This document shows positions 1-8,257 of a stretch of DNA of 38,192 nt, one piece after another (position 1 is the stretch's first letter; each line of letters opens with the position of its first letter). This DNA comes from Chthoniobacteraceae bacterium (GTDB lineage: Bacteria > Verrucomicrobiota > Verrucomicrobiia > Chthoniobacterales > Chthoniobacteraceae). The position numbers were made by a program, and so were the translations under genes. The stretch spans positions 1 through 38,192 of the forward strand of contig CANJPY010000047.1 in assembly GCA_947476255.1 (NCBI GenBank). The letters are read 5' to 3'. The notes beneath the pieces were generated by a model. The model worked only from the letters and a program-made list of their open reading frames with translations. It searched no databases and was not told the origin of the DNA.

Positions 1-2
1 CG

Positions 3-674
3 GCTTTTGGGATTGATCCACTTACTTTTACGCAGGTTCAGAACGATGGTGGCGATGCAAAGTCCAAGAGCCACGGACAAGGAGCCCCTGAAGTCTCTCC
101 CGTGGGAAAAACGGTGCCCACCAGCCTTCCGATTGTCGTCGGGCCTGAGACGCGAGTAGAGCTTGCAGGCGCGCGCTACATCGCCCGTGTGGGAGGCGGA
201 AGCGCCTTCTCTCTGGGGCCCAGTGGAATTCTTGAGTTCGAGCAAGGGGCTGTTCTGTTGGCGGCCAAGGGTGAAAATCAGGAGGTGGAACTTGCCACAG
301 CAAAGAGCAAGTTCATGGTGCGACTCAATGGATGTCTCATTATGGAGACTACCTCAAACGGCGGGTGCAAGTTAATCTGCCTCTCAGGCCGCAATACCAT
401 CACGCTCAAAGGTGGAAAGCAGACAACCCTCGCTCCTGGAAAATTATTATTTGTACTTCCAGAAAAGAGCGACTTTGGACCGGTTGTCCATATTAGTCTC
501 CCCACGCTTCTATCCACATCTAAGCTGGTCAACGGCTTCCCCCAGTCCCTTGAGCGTGTCAAAGACCTGCGGCATGCGTCCTTTGCTCAGAACTATCGTA
601 TCAGAGGTAGAAGCAAGGCCCTAGTCGGTGACACAATCAGCGACACTAATTATCAGGTGATCTTCCTGAAGTAG
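3..674 (+). CDS. FecR-like domain protein, 5' end outside window
   Basis: The reading frame is open from the first full codon in the window to a TAG stop at 672-674, so the start lies upstream. A GTG at 102 is in frame, but the upstream residues read as ordinary coding sequence and I do not take it as the start. The visible ~223 residues contain a glycine- and valine-rich beta-sandwich-like stretch (VELAGARYIARVGGG, then FEQGAVLLAA) resembling the FecR domain, in which short beta strands precede a GxV/GxL turn. No haem, metal or catalytic motif is seen. In PVC bacteria such domains usually occur in membrane-anchored or secreted proteins of unknown role. The next gene, a kinase, starts 417 bp downstream, so co-transcription is uncertain. 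The family call is tentative; coding status is firm. Confidence 0.6.
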   Translation, partial: AFGIDPLTFTQVQNDGGDAKSKSHGQGAPEVSPVGKTVPTSLPIVVGPETRVELAGARYIARVGGGSAFSLGPSGILEFEQGAVLLAAKGENQEVELATAKSKFMVRLNGCLIMETTSNGGCKLICLSGRNTITLKGGKQTTLAPGKLLFVLPEKSDFGPVVHISLPTLLSTSKLVNGFPQSLERVKDLRHASFAQNYRIRGRSKALVGDTISDTNYQVIFLK

Positions 675-1091
675 TTTAAGTTACGGGAAGGTGCGGTGCG
701 GCTGGCAAGGGGTCAGGGCGGTGAAGATGTCTGGAAAAGTGGGAGTCGGCGCGTCCATCGATCACCGATGGAGGCGGGAGTCCGGCGGCCCCAAAAGGGA
801 GAGAGGGCAGTGTTGTTCGGAAATACACGCGGGTAAAAGGCGCGCTGAGCCAGTAAACTAGAGCGCTTTAACTCAGGAGGCGCTACATTTGATATTGTCA
901 AAAACAGCCGTTTTGAGTGGCTTTAGTTGGGCGAGTGATGAAAAACGGCAAAAAAACTGGAATAAGGGCCCCGGTTTGAGAAACTGGGATTAGTTACAAG
1001 GTGGATACATTGCCAACAAAGAGGAAACATGCCTTTATCTTGCTTCGTCATCACCATGGGTGTCTGTGAGTACTGAATAGATATTTTTTCT
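675..1091. other. Intergenic region upstream of kinase gene
   Basis: About 417 bp without a convincing gene. The short minus-strand frame near 713-901 has no recognisable composition. The last 180 bases are AT-richer and probably hold the kinase promoter, but no good -35/-10 pair could be fixed and there is no Shine-Dalgarno sequence before the ATG at 1092 (a run of T precedes it). Confidence 0.5.
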
Positions 1092-3695
1092 ATGCTTGCA
1101 GAGGGACACCGGCTTGGTGAATTCGAGATTCTGGCTCAGCTTGGTCAGGGCGGTATGGGCGCCGTCTACAAGGCTCACCAAACCGTTCTAAGGCGTGTGG
1201 TCGCTATTAAAACTCTGCAACCCGCCTTCTCCTCGGACGCCGAATTTGTCTCCCGTTTTCACAACGAGGCCGTCGCCGCCGCAGGCTTGAACCACCCCAA
1301 CTTGGTGCAGGTGTATGCCGCGGGTGAAAGCGATGGGATTCACTGGTTCGCGATGGAGTTTGTTGATGGCGAGAGCGTCCAGGCCCGCCTCAAACGCCTC
1401 GGAAAACTCGAACCTGCTGAGGCGCTCGCCATCTGCATGCACGTTCAAACGGCCCTGGAATACGGATGGCGCAAAGCTCAGCTCATTCACCGTGACATCA
1501 AGCCTGACAACATCTTTCTCTCGAATGATGGTGAGGTAAAACTCGGGGATCTTGGGCTCGCTAAAAGTGCAGACCAGCAACGAGGGCTCACCATGACGGG
1601 CGCTTCCATGGGGACGCCCTTGTACATCAGTCCCGAACAGGCGGAGGGCAAACCCGACATCAGTCTGGGCACGGATATTTATAGCCTAGGGGCGACGCTT
1701 TATCACCTGCTCGCCGGCGCGCCGCCTTATGTGGGGGATAGTGCAGTGGCGTTATTGCTAAAGCACGTAACGGCTCCAGTGCCGGATATTCGTGAGGTTG
1801 CACCCTCGGTTCATCCGGTTGTCGCGGCTGTCATCGCCAAGATGATGCAGAAGTCGCCCAAGGACCGGTACCAGAGTTATGAAGAGCTTACGAGGGCTCT
1901 GGCGGGGGCTTATCAGGCGCTGAGCACGCCCGCAGGTGCTGCGGTCGGCGCTTCTAAAGAGGAGGACCAGGCTGCATCAAAGCCCGCGAAAAAGTGGCTC
2001 CCTTTTGCGGCAATTTTGCTCGTGGTTGCCGGTTTGGCGGCGTTGGTTTTGACGTCCCAAAAGGATGCGGCGAAGTTTCCCGGAGCGTCTCAAGCCGAGC
2101 AGGCTTCGTCTCAAAATCCGCCTGCGCCTACCACGCAGGGAACGTGGAGCGCGGCCATTTCTACTCCACCGGCTTCGACGCCCTCGCCAGCGGAACCGAA
2201 GCCCGCGGAGATGTCCTCGCCGGTGACTGTAACTTCAAAAGAGGCTGCTCCACTCCCAGCGCCCCTTGTTGCTGCGAATTCGGGAACCATGGCAGCCGCC
2301 GTCCCTGCTCCGTCCGTCGTCCCGCCAACCCCTGCGCCAAAGCCTTCGTCACCCGAGGGAACGCCCGCGCCCCCGCCGGTGGCGATGACTCCGAAGCCAG
2401 AGCCGCCGCCGATGGCGCCGGCGCCCACAGGGACACCCCCTCCTACGAACCCAGATCAGCCTGCTAGGAAAGAGTGGGTGACCAAAACTCTGTTTAATGA
2501 AACCAATCTTGAGGGCTGGACGGGTTACAAAACTGCGGCAATTCCCCGGGGGTGGCAGGTGCGTGGGGGCTCCATTCTTGGGGTGGGATCCCGGGATGCA
2601 GAGGCTGCCAACATCTTTGTGGCCGGTGATTTCGACAACTTTGTTCTGGATTTTGATTGGATTGTTTCTGCCAACGGCGCGGGAGGTGTTTTGTTCCGGG
2701 TACCTGCTCCAAACACCGTGAAAGCGGTGAGCTTGCTGAAGTTCCAGTTATCGGACGCCTCCATGAAGCCGCCTTTTAATACGGGATCCATTTTTGGTTA
2801 CAAGAACGCCACCCGCAACGCCTCCAACCCGAACGGGAAATGGAACAGCTCCCGCCTGGTGGTGGACGGTTCCCGGGTGGAGCATTGGGTGAACGAGCAG
2901 TTGGTCTGTGAATACGAATTTAGCGATCCGCTGTTTGCCAATGCGGCTCCGCCCGCCAGCGGATGGCTCGGGTTGCAGGCTTGGTCAGGGGAAATTGCGT
3001 TCCGGAATTTTCAGATTCGAGCGCTGCCAACCCCCCAAAATCGTCCGCAAGACAAGGCGGCGCTTCGGGAGTTGGTGCAGATAATGGAGACCAAGCTCGT
3101 GCCCGTTCCCGGAACCCAAGTGATGATGAGTCGCACTGAGTTTACAGTCGGCGAGTGGAAGCTCTATCTGCGCGCGCGTGGTCTTTCAGAATGGACGGCT
3201 CCTGATAAGCTCAAACAGACCAACGATCATCCCGTTGTAAACGTCAACTGGAAGCAGGCGAGTGAGTTCTGTGAGTGGATTTCTTACAAAACGCTCAAAG
3301 CCTGGCGTCTCCCCACCAGTAAGGAATGGGAGAGTGCAGTCGGGAAGTTGTATTATCCCTATGGCAATTATTATCCTCCGAAGAAGGAGGATGGGAATTA
3401 CGCCATCGGTGAGGACGGCCGTGGCTCGCGTGACCAAATCGGGATTGATGGCTTCTTCGGCACAGCACCGGTCGCTTCTTTTAAGCCGAACGCTCTTGGA
3501 ATTTTTGATCTTGGCGGGAACGTGTGGGAGTGTATGGGGGATATTTATCCTGTGGGAACCGAGCTGAGGCAACTCCGAGGCGGCGCTTGGACGGAATCAA
3601 ATCCCGAAAAGGGGATGCGAACAGCTCATATTCATATTGTGCACATGGCCTCGGCAGAGGATTACTACGGCTTCCGCATGGTTCGTGTGAAATAA
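1092..3695 (+). CDS. Transmembrane Ser/Thr protein kinase with DUF1080 and FGE-like domains
   Basis: An 867-residue three-domain protein. Residues ~9-275 are a Hanks-type kinase: glycine loop GQGGMGAVY at 18-26, lysine K40 in VAIK, likely alpha-C glutamate E59, HRDIKPDN at 133-140 with catalytic D135, DLG at 153-155 in place of DFG, and a SPEQ activation-segment end. One membrane segment lies at about 302-322, followed by a long Pro/Ala/Thr-rich linker. Residues ~462-650 match DUF1080 (3-keto-disaccharide hydrolase/LamG-like fold). Residues ~670-867 match the formylglycine-generating-enzyme/sulfatase-modifying fold (RLPTSKEWE, LGGNVWE, RGGAW, FRMVR). The paired catalytic cysteines of true FGEs are absent, so this part is probably a binding module. 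By topology, the kinase should be cytoplasmic and the last two domains periplasmic. Kinase motifs are complete, so activity is likely; the signal sensed is unknown. Confidence 0.93.
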   Translation: MLAEGHRLGEFEILAQLGQGGMGAVYKAHQTVLRRVVAIKTLQPAFSSDAEFVSRFHNEAVAAAGLNHPNLVQVYAAGESDGIHWFAMEFVDGESVQARLKRLGKLEPAEALAICMHVQTALEYGWRKAQLIHRDIKPDNIFLSNDGEVKLGDLGLAKSADQQRGLTMTGASMGTPLYISPEQAEGKPDISLGTDIYSLGATLYHLLAGAPPYVGDSAVALLLKHVTAPVPDIREVAPSVHPVVAAVIAKMMQKSPKDRYQSYEELTRALAGAYQALSTPAGAAVGASKEEDQAASKPAKKWLPFAAILLVVAGLAALVLTSQKDAAKFPGASQAEQASSQNPPAPTTQGTWSAAISTPPASTPSPAEPKPAEMSSPVTVTSKEAAPLPAPLVAANSGTMAAAVPAPSVVPPTPAPKPSSPEGTPAPPPVAMTPKPEPPPMAPAPTGTPPPTNPDQPARKEWVTKTLFNETNLEGWTGYKTAAIPRGWQVRGGSILGVGSRDAEAANIFVAGDFDNFVLDFDWIVSANGAGGVLFRVPAPNTVKAVSLLKFQLSDASMKPPFNTGSIFGYKNATRNASNPNGKWNSSRLVVDGSRVEHWVNEQLVCEYEFSDPLFANAAPPASGWLGLQAWSGEIAFRNFQIRALPTPQNRPQDKAALRELVQIMETKLVPVPGTQVMMSRTEFTVGEWKLYLRARGLSEWTAPDKLKQTNDHPVVNVNWKQASEFCEWISYKTLKAWRLPTSKEWESAVGKLYYPYGNYYPPKKEDGNYAIGEDGRGSRDQIGIDGFFGTAPVASFKPNALGIFDLGGNVWECMGDIYPVGTELRQLRGGAWTESNPEKGMRTAHIHIVHMASAEDYYGFRMVRVK

Positions 3696-3743
3696 CCCTA
3701 AATGCGGCAATGAAAGCGCGGCATGCTTTATGTAACTCTATGC

Positions 3744-3778
3744 AGAAGAGGTTGATACATGTCAAGAGAACCTCTTTT
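3744..3778 (+). terminator. Possible terminator after the kinase gene
   Basis: AAGAGGTT at 3746-3753 pairs perfectly with AACCTCTT at 3769-3776 across a 15-nt loop, and the right arm runs into TTTT at 3775-3778. It sits about 50 bp after the kinase stop. The stem is only moderately GC-rich and the T run is partly inside the stem, so this is a weak intrinsic-terminator candidate. Confidence 0.35.
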
Positions 3779-3823
3779 GGGCCTCCCCCACTGGGTGAGC
3801 CTCCGTGCGCTGTCTCCAAAGCC

Positions 3824-3847
3824 GGGGAAGACAGGACTGTCTTCCCC
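3824..3847. repeat. 11-bp perfect inverted repeat with 2-nt centre
   Basis: GGGGAAGACAG at 3824-3834 and CTGTCTTCCCC at 3837-3847 are exact reverse complements separated by GA. A transcript could fold into a strong hairpin with a ~4-nt loop. No T run follows on either strand, so it is not a typical terminator. It lies just before the palindrome cluster and may belong to the same repetitive element family, or be a binding site. Confidence 0.8.
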
Positions 3848-3883
3848 ATGTGCTCACTTTCCCATGGACCGCAAAACTGCATG

Positions 3884-4133
3884 AACCCGAAGGGTTTCCA
3901 GCCATTAGCCGGCGGTTGAGCGAAGCGACACCACCGGTACCTTACAGCCCCACAAACACGCATCCCAAACGGATGCCAGAGTGTGCTGGGGCTGTCTGAA
4001 GCTGCGTGATACCGGTGAAGAACCTACGCTTGGCGCAGTCTTGCATCCCTCCGGGATGCCTTGTTTTGTGGTCTGACAACCGGTGGTGTCGCTACGCTCA
4101 ACCACCGGCAAATGGCGGTGATGCCTCCGGCAT
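3884..4133. repeat. Cluster of REP-like palindromes with a 30-bp inverted pair
   Basis: A 30-bp element at 3909-3938 (core GAGCGAAGCGACACCACCGG) recurs in inverted orientation at 4079-4108 with 28 of 30 positions matching. Each copy is itself an imperfect palindrome with CCGG ends. Between and beside them are small hairpins: AACCC/GGGTT with loop GAA (3884-3896), GCATCC/GGATGC (3960-3976), GCATCCC/GGGATGC with loop TCC (4043-4059) and ATGCC/GGCAT with loop TCC (4121-4133). The layout resembles REP/BIME-type repeats found in bacterial intergenic regions. Reading through these repeats gives spurious peptides containing ERSDTTG, which I recall as a recurring false ORF signature in PVC genomes. 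No transposase is present. Confidence 0.75.
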
Positions 4134-4137
4134 GTGA

Positions 4138-4299
4138 TCCCTCATTGCCGTTTTTAGGTTGAAGCGTGCCGAAGGCGTCTTCGAAAAAGAAGGCGACCTT
4201 CGGGCGCGCTTAAAGGATGCGGTTCTGATTGAGGGAAGCGCTTTTGTCTATGCGGAGGTGGAGCGCTGGGACGCGGGGGGTTCCGCCGTGCCGGTTTAA
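4138..4299 (+). pseudogene. C-terminal remnant of an unidentified gene
   Basis: From a stop at 4135-4137 the frame is open to TAA at 4297-4299, and from 4159 the 46 codons read like genuine protein: charged amphipathic residues (EKEGDLRARLKDAVLIEG) followed by AFVYAEVERWDAGG and a short tail. There is no ATG, GTG or upstream coding continuation; the sequence before it is the palindrome cluster. Its stop overlaps the end of the convergent EF-hand gene by 4 bp, the kind of tail-to-tail packing seen for intact genes here. I infer that the 5' part of a gene was lost or replaced by repeats. I do not recognise the family. Confidence 0.45.
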
Positions 4300-5606
4300 T
4301 CGCGGTGTTGGCCGCGGTGGTTGTGCTCGCGCCAACCGGAGAACGGCTCAAGGTGTGTGACGTTGATGATGAGTTTGCCGCCGGCGATGTCAGCGATGAG
4401 CAGATCCCATTCGGCAGTATTCAAGTCACCGCTTTTGTCGGTGTCGTAGGCCGTGAGGGTTGAGGGCAGTGTGCTGTTGGGCCACACGGCGTTTGCGAGG
4501 GTGAGTTTGCCGGAGCTGATCGCGGTGCGCACAGCGGTCCATTCGGTGGCGTTCAAGCGCCCGTCGGTATCGGAGTCGTAGACTTTGAGCACGTCCGGGA
4601 GTGGGCCTGCGAGGCTGGCGCGGACAGGGGGTGTGATTTTTCCGGATTTGATATCTGCGTGCAGGGCCGTGGCTTCTGCCTGGTCGATGCGTCCATTGTG
4701 GTTGATGTCGTAGGGTTGGAGCCAGAGGGGCAGAATCGGCGAGAGATTGAGCGAGCCCGAAAGCAGGTCTGCCTGGACAACTGCCCATTCTGTGGGCGAA
4801 AGCTTTCCGTCACCGTCGGTATCATAGGGTTTGAGCAGAGGGCGGAGTTTTCCATGACGTACGCCCCAACCGCTCCCCACATTCACGTGGGAGTGTTTGC
4901 CTTCGCCAATCTTCAGAATGAGCTTTCCTGCGGCGACATCGTTGAAGACCGCATTCCATTCGGCGGCGTTGAGGGTGCCATCGGCATTGAGATCGTAGGA
5001 GGCGAGCGCCGCTGGGAGGATGCCGTTGGACCAGATTGTGTTCGAGAGGTTGAGTTTGCCGGAAGCGACATCCGCTTTGACTGCCGCCCATTCCGTGGCG
5101 CTGAGGCGTCCATCGGAGTTGATGTCGTAGATTGTGAGTTCTGCAGGCAGGGGGGAGGAAAGGTTGACGCGGGTTGGCGGAGTGAGTTTGCCGGAGGTGA
5201 TATCCGCTTTGAGCGCGGCCCATTCAAGATCGGAGAGGCTCCCGTCATGGTTTGCGTCGTAGCTTTGCAACCAGACTGGCAGCAAGGAACTGAGGTTGAG
5301 CGTGCCGTTAAGCACATACCCCTGGATATTAGTGACTTCGTCGGCTGAAAAAATGCCGTCGCCGTTGGTGTCGTAGGTGAGGAGGAGGGCTGGGACAGTA
5401 CCCCCTTCGAAAAGCCGGGCGCCTGTTTTTTGGCCTCCGTGGAGATCCGATCCGCCGAAGGAAGAGAAGCGGTCGGAAGAGTATGATTCCTGAAATTCAC
5501 GGTGGGAATGTGCCAGAAGGCTGGCTGAGACAAGGAGAAACCCGGAGGATACCGCGACGAGACACTTGGCTGAGAAGGGCGTGCGTTGGGTTTGGAGTTT
5601 TTTCAT
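4296..5606 (-). CDS. Secreted protein with eight EF-hand calcium-binding loops
   Basis: The frame extends to 5828, but the ATG at 5606 is chosen because it is followed at once by a signal peptide (MKKLQ, then the hydrophobic stretch around SSGFLLVSASLLA), giving 436 residues. Eight canonical 12-residue EF-hand loops of type DxNxDGxxxxxE follow, for example DTNGDGIFSADE, DANHDGSLSDLE and DTDGDGKLSPTE, mostly spaced by about 40 residues. Loops 1-4 and 5-8 match as ordered groups: the linkers after loops 2 and 6 read TPPTR and TPPVR, and those after 3 and 7 read KLNLSNTIW and KLTLANAVW. A block of four hands has therefore been duplicated. The tail is His-rich. Likely an extracellular or periplasmic calcium-binding scaffold; no enzymatic domain is seen. 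It is divergent from cassette A and convergent with the remnant at 4138-4299. Confidence 0.85.
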   Translation of the reverse strand: MKKLQTQRTPFSAKCLVAVSSGFLLVSASLLAHSHREFQESYSSDRFSSFGGSDLHGGQKTGARLFEGGTVPALLLTYDTNGDGIFSADEVTNIQGYVLNGTLNLSSLLPVWLQSYDANHDGSLSDLEWAALKADITSGKLTPPTRVNLSSPLPAELTIYDINSDGRLSATEWAAVKADVASGKLNLSNTIWSNGILPAALASYDLNADGTLNAAEWNAVFNDVAAGKLILKIGEGKHSHVNVGSGWGVRHGKLRPLLKPYDTDGDGKLSPTEWAVVQADLLSGSLNLSPILPLWLQPYDINHNGRIDQAEATALHADIKSGKITPPVRASLAGPLPDVLKVYDSDTDGRLNATEWTAVRTAISSGKLTLANAVWPNSTLPSTLTAYDTDKSGDLNTAEWDLLIADIAGGKLIINVTHLEPFSGWREHNHRGQHRD

Positions 5607-5894
5607 AGGGAGATTCTGGTTGGGGCTTTTGACTGGAGGTTCTTTGAGGGCGGGAGGGGTGGTTTGGGAGGAGGTGAGGTTTGAATCACTGACAGGCGTG
5701 ACCATAGGTTCAAGGGGCCACGGAAGAAGCGGATTGGGATGAACAAGACTGAATTTGGAGCGAAACGGTTGATTGCTGGGAGGAGTCGCAGGCCGGATGA
5801 TGGAGAGTGGTGCGGATTTATTACACAAAGTACTCAGGAGAAGAGGGTAATCTGGGATCCTCTGGGGGCAGGGCGCAATAGAACGTGCCTCTGG

Positions 5895-5928
5895 TAGGGG
5901 TTGGCGAAGTTGTCGGTGATTACCCCTA
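5895..5928. promoter_or_regulatory. 7-bp inverted repeat upstream of cassette A
   Basis: TAGGGGT at 5895-5901 and ACCCCTA at 5922-5928 are exact reverse complements with a 20-bp centre. The right arm ends 25 bp before the first gene of cassette A, in the divergent region shared with the EF-hand gene. The spacing would suit a dimeric repressor site, but a 7-bp match alone could be chance. Confidence 0.25.
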
Positions 5929-5953
5929 AGAAATGCCGCTTTCTAACGTATGA

Positions 5954-8239
5954 ATGAATGTAATGTTAGCTCCGGACTATTTTCGCTTTTCAGAGGTGTT
6001 TGCGCCAATACTGCCGCGCTTCGCTGCCCTTTGGGTGCTGTGGCTTGGGGCGTCTGCCTGTTTGGCAGGTTCTGCCCCGGCGGAACCCACCGTGAGTTTC
6101 GTCAATGAGGTGCAGCCTGTTTTGACAAAGATGGGGTGCAATTCTGGGGGGTGTCATGGGAAGGCCACGGGTCAAAACGGGTTCAAATTGTCGCTTTTCG
6201 GGTTTGAGGCGGATGAGGACTATGAACATTTGGTGTACGAACAGCGCGGTCGGCGCCTGGTGCCCTCGGCTCCGGCACGCAGTCTTCTGCTGACCAAGGG
6301 TGCGGCCATTGTGCCCCATGGAGGCGGGCGGCGTTTGGAACCGGGGACGCCTGGCTATGAGACTCTGCAGAAATGGATTGCCCAGGGCATGCCGAATGAC
6401 ATCGAGGATCCGAAGCGGCCCAAGCTCGAGAGTATCCGGGTGCTTCCAGAATCACGGCTCATGAAGGCGGGGGAGTCCCAAGCGCTTAAGGTGGAGGCCC
6501 GTTTTTCGGACGGGCGCACGGTGGATGTGACTCCGTATGCGACAATGGAGCTCAACAGCAAGGGAATGGCGCAGCTGGATGAAGCCTCCAGTGTGCTCAC
6601 CATGGGGACGCGTGCGGGGAGCGTGACGGCCATGGTGCGTTATCAGGACAGGGTGGCCTCCTTTCGCGCGAGCCTGCCCTTCGGCGTGCCTGTTTCGCAA
6701 CTGCCTGCGGAACGCAATTTGGTGGACACCGCTATTTTCAAGCGCCTGAAGGAGGTGGGGTTGCCTCCCTCCGCGGTTTGCGGAGACTCGATGTTCCTGC
6801 GGCGCGTGACCTTGGACATTGCCTCCCGACTCCCCACTGCGGAGGAGGCGCGGAAATTCGCCGCCGACACCGCTTCCGACAAGCGGGCACGCTGGGTGGA
6901 ATTCCTGCTTCAGAGCGACGATTACGCGGATACCTTTGCCAATTACTGGAGCGGCTTGATGCGCAATCGGCGCGGGGATCTGCCGCTGACACTTTCGCCG
7001 GCGCACATCCACGGTAATTTTGCCTTTCACAGTTGGATTCGCGAAAGTTTGTACAAGAATAAACCCTACGACCGTTTTGTGAGGGAGTTGTTGACGGCCT
7101 CGGGCGAATCCGCCGACGCGCCTGCCGCGACGTGGTACCGCCAGTTGGATTCCATGCTGAAACAAACCGAGGATACGGCCCAGTTGTTTCTGGGCGCACG
7201 CATCCAGTGCGCGCAATGCCACCATCATCCGTACGAGCAGTGGAGTCAGCGGGATTACTACGCGCTGGGGGCCTATTTTGCACAGGTGGAGCGGAAAGTT
7301 TCGACCTCGCGCATGTCCGAATTCACGGTGTCTCTGAAGCGGACATTGCCGGAGGCGATCCATAAAAAAACAGGGGAGAAAGTGCCTCCGGGTGCTTTTG
7401 GCTCGGTGGCGCCGCCGCTTGGTCCCGATGACGACGCCCGGGTGGCGCTGGCGGACTGGATGACGGACAAGGCCAATCCCTTTTTTGCGAAAGCGCTGGT
7501 GAACCGGTACTGGAAGATCCTTTTTAACAGGGGCCTTGTGGACCCGGAGGATGACATGCGCGACACCAATCCTCCCTCGCACCCCGAACTGCTCGACGCG
7601 CTTGCCGCAGACTTTGTCCGGAGTGGCTTCGACCTCAAACAGTTGGTGCGCACGCTTGTGAATTCCAGCGCCTACCAGCTCGACTCCACCCCCAACGCTC
7701 ATAACGCTGACGATGAGCAGTACTTTTCCCGCCGTTACGCGCGCCGACTTTCTGCGGAGCAACTTGCCGACGCTTTGAACAGTGTGACGGGAGCCGAAGA
7801 CGCCTGGGCAAACCAACCCCTTCCCACGCGCGCCATTCAACTTCCTGACAATTCCTACAACAGCGTTGGGTTGCTCCGTGAGTTCGGACGGCCCGACGCG
7901 ACTACGGCCTGCACCTGCGAGCGCCAGGGCAGCGCGAGCCTGGGTCAAAGCCTGTTTCTGGCGACATCCGGGGAGATCTCGGCGAAAATCAACGCTGGCA
8001 ACGGAACGGCGGCGAAACTCGCGGCTGACACCAAGCGCTCCGTGGAAGAGCGCATAGAGGAACTTTATCTGCGTGCGTATGCGCGGAAGCCCACCGAGAA
8101 AGAGATCGTGACGGGGTGCGAGTATGTGGACAAGGTGTCGAGCAAGGCTGGGCTGGTGGCACCCGCCACGGCCGTGGGAGCCTGGCAGGATCTGCTGTGG
8201 GCTTTGACCACAAGCGGCGAATTTCTCCTCAACCGTTGA
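5954..8239 (+). CDS. BIg2-DUF1549-DUF1553 haem-motif protein (cassette A)
   Basis: A 761-residue exported protein and first gene of cassette A. The N-terminus is hydrophobic around residues 20-42 and serves as a signal peptide; ATG 5954 or ATG 5963 are both possible starts. A CNSGGCH motif at 62-68 is a CxxxxCH variant of the c-type haem site, as is usual for this PVC subfamily, followed by GKATGQNGFKLSL. Residues ~155-250 look like a bacterial Ig-like (BIg2) domain. DUF1549 follows (~255-450) and contains a second motif, CAQCHHHP, at 419-425. DUF1553 covers ~490-755 (NRYWKILFNRGLVDPEDD, then the SAEQLADAL region). It lacks the usual N-terminal PSCyt1 domain of fused homologues; that domain is carried by the third gene. 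The biochemical function of DUF1549/DUF1553 is not established. The next gene starts 18 bp after the stop. Confidence 0.92.
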   Translation: MNVMLAPDYFRFSEVFAPILPRFAALWVLWLGASACLAGSAPAEPTVSFVNEVQPVLTKMGCNSGGCHGKATGQNGFKLSLFGFEADEDYEHLVYEQRGRRLVPSAPARSLLLTKGAAIVPHGGGRRLEPGTPGYETLQKWIAQGMPNDIEDPKRPKLESIRVLPESRLMKAGESQALKVEARFSDGRTVDVTPYATMELNSKGMAQLDEASSVLTMGTRAGSVTAMVRYQDRVASFRASLPFGVPVSQLPAERNLVDTAIFKRLKEVGLPPSAVCGDSMFLRRVTLDIASRLPTAEEARKFAADTASDKRARWVEFLLQSDDYADTFANYWSGLMRNRRGDLPLTLSPAHIHGNFAFHSWIRESLYKNKPYDRFVRELLTASGESADAPAATWYRQLDSMLKQTEDTAQLFLGARIQCAQCHHHPYEQWSQRDYYALGAYFAQVERKVSTSRMSEFTVSLKRTLPEAIHKKTGEKVPPGAFGSVAPPLGPDDDARVALADWMTDKANPFFAKALVNRYWKILFNRGLVDPEDDMRDTNPPSHPELLDALAADFVRSGFDLKQLVRTLVNSSAYQLDSTPNAHNADDEQYFSRRYARRLSAEQLADALNSVTGAEDAWANQPLPTRAIQLPDNSYNSVGLLREFGRPDATTACTCERQGSASLGQSLFLATSGEISAKINAGNGTAAKLAADTKRSVEERIEELYLRAYARKPTEKEIVTGCEYVDKVSSKAGLVAPATAVGAWQDLLWALTTSGEFLLNR

Positions 8240-8257
8240 GCTGCCGCCGCCCTTCCT

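Noticed and set aside
3905..4111. Minus-strand 68-codon frame with ERSDTTG-like peptide
   Set aside because: It is a read-through of the palindromic repeat cluster, a known kind of spurious ORF.
6452..7948. Long minus-strand frame of ~498 codons opposite the DUF1549/DUF1553 gene
   Set aside because: It is Arg/His/Gly-rich in the way of antisense shadows of GC-rich genes, and the plus strand has clear family motifs.
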